A DNA stretch of 64,000 bases, taken from the NCBI RefSeq assembly GCF_902459585.1, contig NZ_CABPSC010000001.1:62001-126000 (forward strand). The letters are read 5' to 3'. Positions 60,179-64,000 of this stretch are shown here, in pieces (position 1 is the first letter of the stretch; every line of letters starts with the position of its first letter). The translations under genes were made by a program, and so were the position numbers. This DNA is from Pandoraea nosoerga (lineage in GTDB: Bacteria; Pseudomonadota; Gammaproteobacteria; Burkholderiales; Burkholderiaceae). The notes under the pieces are model-generated. The model had not been told where the DNA came from, did no database searches, and worked only from the letters and a program-made list of their open reading frames with translations.

Positions 60179-61129
60179 TCAGACGATGGCGTCTTGCAGG
60201 GCGCCCGTCAGGCTTGCGATATCCGCGTCCGAGAGCATGCCGATGAAGACGAGCGTCGTCCCTTGCCGCGCCAGACCGGGGTGTCGCGTGAATGCGACGC
60301 GCTTGCCGGCGACGTGAACCTCGACCGCGCTGCCGTCGGCGGTCACGGCAAAGCCCTTGGCCCGGAGGAGTTTGTCGGGCAACAGCGCGAGCGCCGCCTT
60401 CAGACGTGCGCGGTCGAGCGCACGCGTCGTCTGCCAATCGAAGCTGCGCAGTCCTGCCGGTAAAGCGCCGGCCGCGGCGCGCAACGGCCGTGGACTCAGC
60501 AGCCCGGGCAGCGCGATCGCTTCGTCGGGAAAGAGAATGGCCGGCGGCACCGCACCATGGTCAGCGGTGACGACGATTCGCGTCGTCTCCAGCGCGCGCA
60601 ACCGGGCATGTACCGCTTGCAGCGCCTGCGGCGCGACAAGATCGGCTTTGGTGATGACCAGCGTGCTCGCCGCCGCGAGCTGCCTGCGCACGATATCGCC
60701 AACATAGCGATCTTCGAGCGTTTGCTCGATGCTGCTCGCATCGACGGCCACGACGATGCCATGCAGGCGAAACGCCCGGTCGAGCAACCCGACCTGCGCG
60801 ATCCTCAGGGGATCGGACACGCCGCTTGCCTCGATCACGAGTAGATCCGGTCGATGATCGCGCTCGCCGAGCGCGATCAGCGTCTCGACGAGCCGGCCGC
60901 CGATGGTGCAGCACACGCAGCCGTTCTCCAACCCAATCACGTCGTCGCTGCGCTCGCGGATGAGCGCTTCATCGACGTTGAGCGCGCCGAAATCGTTGAC
61001 GAGCACGGTCACTCGCATGCCGTGCGCACCGCGCAGCAGGGCGTTGACGATGGTTGTCTTGCCGGCGCCGAGATAGCCGCCGAGCACGATCATGGGAATC
61101 GGCGGGCGCGCCGCCGCCGTGGCGTCCAC
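60179..61129 (-). CDS. COG0523 family GTPase (CobW/ZinC-like metallochaperone)
   Basis: 316-residue GTPase. P-loop GGYLGAGKT begins at residue 17, and the CxCC metal motif is C71-V-C73-C74 in LENGCVCCTIGG, with GTPase motifs LLVIEASGVSDP and LVITKADL. COG0523 proteins insert metals, mostly zinc or cobalt, or hold metals for target enzymes. The GTG at 61129 begins 5 bases upstream of the previous gene's stop; an ATG at 61093 starts directly at the P-loop region and is the alternative. As last gene after a metal-dependent amidohydrolase it may serve that enzyme. Confidence 0.88.
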   Translation of the reverse strand: MDATAAARPPIPMIVLGGYLGAGKTTIVNALLRGAHGMRVTVLVNDFGALNVDEALIRERSDDVIGLENGCVCCTIGGRLVETLIALGERDHRPDLLVIEASGVSDPLRIAQVGLLDRAFRLHGIVVAVDASSIEQTLEDRYVGDIVRRQLAAASTLVITKADLVAPQALQAVHARLRALETTRIVVTADHGAVPPAILFPDEAIALPGLLSPRPLRAAAGALPAGLRSFDWQTTRALDRARLKAALALLPDKLLRAKGFAVTADGSAVEVHVAGKRVAFTRHPGLARQGTTLVFIGMLSDADIASLTGALQDAIV

Positions 61130-61133
61130 GGCG

Positions 61134-62801
61134 TCAGGCCGGCGAGCGAAACAGCTTGCCGCCCAACACGGTGCCCCACACCGGCAGCGCCCGCAGGCGG
61201 TCGAGCGGGACGGCCGACGGGTCCTCGTCGAACACGGCAAAGTCGGCGTACTTGCCCACTTCCACACTGCCGATCAGGTGCTCCATGCCCAGCGTGAAGG
61301 CGGCGCCCAGCGTGATTGCGTGCAGGGCGTCGGCGATCGGGAGCTGTAGCGACTCACCGAGAATGCGGCCCGACGACGTCTGGCGCTTCGCCGCGCACCA
61401 GGCGGTAAACAGCGGATTGAGCTGCGTGATCGGGGCGTCCGAGTGCAGCGCGAACGGCAGGCCGATCCGCCGTGCGAGCTCGGCCGGGTCCATGCGGTTG
61501 GCCCGGTCCGGCCCCATCGTCTGCGAGTAGTGCGCGTCGCCCCAGTAGTAGACGTGGTTCGCGAAGAAGTTGACGCACATGCCCAGGCGCTTCGCCCGGG
61601 TCAGTTGCGCCGCGTCGGCCATCTGGCAGTGCTGCAGCGTATGCCGGTGGTCCACGCGCGGATGCCGCTCGAGCAGCTTCTCGATGGCGTCGAGCACGAC
61701 CTCGGTCGCTTCGTCGCCGTTCGTGTGGATGTGCATCTGCAGCCCGGCCGCATGAAACGGCAGGAACGTTTCGACCAGTTGCGCCGGGGGAATCAACCAC
61801 AGGCCGTTCGGCTTGCCGTTGAAATATCCCGGCCAGCGCAGACGTGCCGTAAAGCCTTGAATGGAGCCGTCGACGATGAACTTCACGGGGCCGTAGTGCA
61901 GCTTGTCGGTGTTGCCTTCGCGCGCGCCGAGCACGCGCTGCGGCCCGCCTTGCGGGCAACGCTGCGGCGCAAACGCCGGCACGATGCGAATCGGATAGTC
62001 GGGGTGGCCCGTGGCCTCGTGAAGATTGGCGTTGCCGCTCGGCGTCAGGTCGTTGACCAGATCGGTGGCCGTCGTCACGCCGGCCAACTGCGCGACGCGC
62101 CCGAAATTCCAGATCGCGCGCACGCTCTCGCTCGCGGCGATCGACAGCCCTTCGCCGATCACGCGGTATACCGGGAACATCGCCGCGAACTCCTGCAGCT
62201 CGCCGGTGGGCTCGCCGTCCTCCCCGAGCACGATGCCTTCGACATCGGTATCGCCATCGATGCCCGCGAGTGCCAGCATCGCGGTATTCACGTTCATCAG
62301 ATGCACGCTGGCGTGCAGAATCGCGATGGGGCGCGTGATCGACACGGCGTCGATGTCGCGCGCGACCAGCGGCGCGCCCTCGAAGAAGATCGGGTCGTAA
62401 CCCCAGGCGAGCAGCGGCTTGTGGTCGTCGGTCATTGCGCGCTGCGCCTCGCGCAGCCGCTCGAGTACCGCGGCGGGCGTCTTGAGCCCTTCCCACAGGC
62501 GTCCGTCGGGGCCGCGCCGGTCGTAGTAGCCGACGTACACGGCGTCCCACATGGCCCCTTCCATCAAGTGGCAATGCCCTTCCACGAGGCCGGGCATCAG
62601 CACCTTGTCGCGCAACGTCTCGTCCGGCGCGACGCGGGTCCACGCGCGCATGTCGTCCGCGCCGCCAACCGCGAGGATACGGCCGTCGCGCACCGCCACG
62701 TGCGTGGCTACCGGCTGCGCGGGGTTCATCGTGAGGATCTTGCGGGCGACATAGACGCGAACGTCGCCCGGTACTTCGGTCTTGCTGTCTCTGTCTGTCA
62801 T
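61134..62801 (-). CDS. YtcJ-like amidohydrolase (amidohydrolase_3 family)
   Basis: 555-residue metal-dependent hydrolase. The N-terminal metal motif is LVEGHCHLMEGA, followed by the KFIVDGSIQGFTARL region, HIHTNGDEA, HRHTLQHCQMA and ALHSDAPITQLNP, typical of the YtcJ/LAF3 branch of amidohydrolases. Natural substrates in the family are mostly unknown; formamides and amides have been reported. It starts two bases after the symporter stop and precedes the COG0523 GTPase. Confidence 0.9.
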   Translation of the reverse strand: MTDRDSKTEVPGDVRVYVARKILTMNPAQPVATHVAVRDGRILAVGGADDMRAWTRVAPDETLRDKVLMPGLVEGHCHLMEGAMWDAVYVGYYDRRGPDGRLWEGLKTPAAVLERLREAQRAMTDDHKPLLAWGYDPIFFEGAPLVARDIDAVSITRPIAILHASVHLMNVNTAMLALAGIDGDTDVEGIVLGEDGEPTGELQEFAAMFPVYRVIGEGLSIAASESVRAIWNFGRVAQLAGVTTATDLVNDLTPSGNANLHEATGHPDYPIRIVPAFAPQRCPQGGPQRVLGAREGNTDKLHYGPVKFIVDGSIQGFTARLRWPGYFNGKPNGLWLIPPAQLVETFLPFHAAGLQMHIHTNGDEATEVVLDAIEKLLERHPRVDHRHTLQHCQMADAAQLTRAKRLGMCVNFFANHVYYWGDAHYSQTMGPDRANRMDPAELARRIGLPFALHSDAPITQLNPLFTAWCAAKRQTSSGRILGESLQLPIADALHAITLGAAFTLGMEHLIGSVEVGKYADFAVFDEDPSAVPLDRLRALPVWGTVLGGKLFRSPA

Positions 62802-62803
62802 CG

Positions 62804-64000
62804 TCACTTCTTGTAGGTGGAAAGCGCGCCCACGCCGGCGTCCATCGTGTGTGCGGGACGGCCGCCGAGCAGCAGGTTGAGCATCGACATCACCGCGACG
62901 TTGACCACGAGACAGATCAGCCCGAGGTTCACGCCGCCGAGGTCCGGGTTGCGGTAGTACAGCACGAGCGCCAGCCCCTGGCCGGCGAGCACGCCGGCGG
63001 CCACCGCCAACGCGCGCACGCGCAGGCGGAACACCACGGCAATCACGCCCGGCAGGAACTGCGTCACGCCGTAATAAGCCATGTTGATGAGCGTGAGCAT
63101 GAGGTTCGGCGTGAGCAGCGTGAGCACGATGGAGCCCAGCAGGTACAGCACGATCACGACCTTGGAACTGGCCTTCTGGCGATGCTCGGGCATGCCCGAC
63201 AGAATGTTGCGCGTGACGATCGGCCCGAGCGCCAGGCAGATGCCGGCGAGTACGAGCAGGCCCGAGAGCGCCGCGCCGGCCGCCACCAGCCCGACCAGCC
63301 ACGGCGGCAACAGTTGCGTGACAGCGGCGAAGAACGCTTCGTTCGGCGATGCCAGCGTGATGTTGCGGCTGATCGCGTAATACGAAGCGAGCACGAGGAA
63401 CGGGTACATGAGCATGTAGAGCGGCATGGCCACCTGCGTGCGCCGGATCGTCGCCGCGCTCTTGGCGGTAAAGAAGTTCTGCACACCGAACGGCATCACG
63501 TACATGCCAAGCGACTGAAACACGATGGTCGTCATCGCGAACGTCAGTTGCTGCGTGTTCATGGCATTGCTCACATGCTGGCTGGCCGCCTGGAACACCG
63601 GCGTCACGCCCGCCTCCCATGCCACGGCCACGCCCGTGACGACGATGGCCGCGACCATCAGCACGTCCTTGAGCACGGCGATGTAGGCCGACGCGCGCAC
63701 GCCCGCAATGGCGATGTAGACGAACGCCAGCAACGCGGAAAAACAAATGAGCCACAGCGGCTGGAAGTTCCACCCGAGCCCCTTGAGCGCCGCCACCAGA
63801 CCGGTGAACTGCAACTGCCCCCACGGCAGCAGAAAGATGATCGCCGTTATCGCCACGACGAGTTCGAGGAAGCGATTTCGGAAGTGTCCCTTGAACAGGT
63901 CGGGCAGCGTGATGGCGTTGTACGTCTTGCCAGCCTCCCAGATCCGCGGCCCCAGGAAGTAACCGACGGGATAGGCAAGCAGGATGTAGCCGAGAAACCA
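62804..64000 (-). CDS. Sodium:solute symporter family transporter (5' part outside window)
   Basis: Minus-strand frame open from the edge to the stop at 62804-62806, giving 398 visible residues; the start is beyond 64000. GPRIWEAGKTYNAITLPDLFKGHFRNRFLE and MAITAIIFLLPWGQLQF, with about nine further hydrophobic helices, match the SSS family (PanF/ActP-like). The conserved sodium site helix is in the visible part. It probably imports the substrate of the amidohydrolase encoded next. Confidence 0.88.
   Translation of the reverse strand, partial: WFLGYILLAYPVGYFLGPRIWEAGKTYNAITLPDLFKGHFRNRFLELVVAITAIIFLLPWGQLQFTGLVAALKGLGWNFQPLWLICFSALLAFVYIAIAGVRASAYIAVLKDVLMVAAIVVTGVAVAWEAGVTPVFQAASQHVSNAMNTQQLTFAMTTIVFQSLGMYVMPFGVQNFFTAKSAATIRRTQVAMPLYMLMYPFLVLASYYAISRNITLASPNEAFFAAVTQLLPPWLVGLVAAGAALSGLLVLAGICLALGPIVTRNILSGMPEHRQKASSKVVIVLYLLGSIVLTLLTPNLMLTLINMAYYGVTQFLPGVIAVVFRLRVRALAVAAGVLAGQGLALVLYYRNPDLGGVNLGLICLVVNVAVMSMLNLLLGGRPAHTMDAGVGALSTYKK

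Noticed and set aside
61443-62816. 457-residue frame antisense to the amidohydrolase
   Set aside because: Antisense shadow of a strongly supported enzyme gene in GC-rich DNA.

Overview
The window is GC-rich, densely coded chromosomal DNA with short gaps and many ATGA/GTGA overlaps between genes. Gene content and protein style (biosynthetic IlvA, a DUF3683 FAD oxidoreductase, many LysR and MocR regulators, NitT/TauT transporters, an AAHS-type transporter) point to a beta-proteobacterium of the Burkholderiaceae, most likely Pandoraea or a close relative. That assignment is by recognition, not by a search. I see no tRNA, rRNA, CRISPR array, insertion sequence, integrase or phage gene.

Layout. 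1-711: start of a large FAD oxidoreductase (cut by the edge). 1311-5576: isoquinoline-1-oxidoreductase-like molybdenum hydroxylase (2Fe-2S plus Mo subunit), a YqaA-like membrane protein and a MocA-like molybdenum cofactor cytidylyltransferase. 5695-9016: housekeeping ilvA, a cytosolic-type 5'-nucleotidase and queF. 9113-10100: an orphan type III secretion chaperone-like TPR protein with a small membrane protein. 10383-14676: a D-amino acid module (RidA, N-acyl-D-amino-acid deacylase, RpiR regulator, divergent D-serine dehydratase-type enzyme). 14728-18287: a LysR/tautomerase pair and an MFS pump with its MarR regulator.

18446-27338 is the most unusual block: a tightly packed eight-gene minus-strand operon (outer-membrane MetA-type channel, C-C hydrolase-like alpha/beta hydrolase, type I extradiol dioxygenase, Rieske ferredoxin, aromatic-ring flavin monooxygenase, MFS carrier, cyclase-type amidohydrolase, fumarylacetoacetate hydrolase-family enzyme) facing a NodD-like LysR gene. 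It reads as a complete import and ring-opening pathway for an aromatic or N-heteroaromatic compound that I cannot match to a named pathway.

27366-34421: a hydantoin/N-carbamoyl amino acid operon (hydantoin racemase, Asp/Glu racemase-like enzyme, D-hydantoinase, N-carbamoyl-D-amino acid hydrolase, AAHS transporter, flavin reductase-like protein) under a divergent LysR. 34448-40314: SDR/LysR pair, YddG-like exporter, AhpD-like protein, and a MocR regulator divergent from an HD-domain hydrolase. 40418-42345: a TetA-type efflux pump and TetR with two recognisable tetO-like operators between them. 42604-46123: a NitT/TauT-type ABC transporter with two different permeases. 46529-50188: a GT39-type glycosyltransferase and an RstA/RstB-like two-component system. 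50215-53517: a patatin/BamA-type outer-membrane phospholipase and a GST. 53548-59947: TauR-like MocR regulator, tauABC-like transporter and a GabP-like permease. 60179-64000: COG0523 GTPase, YtcJ-like amidohydrolase and a sodium:solute symporter (cut by the edge).

Two themes run through the window: uptake and degradation of unusual nitrogenous or aromatic compounds, with local one-component regulators beside palindromic operators; and short tandem repeats (5, 7, 9, 10 and 14 bp units), some inside reading frames.
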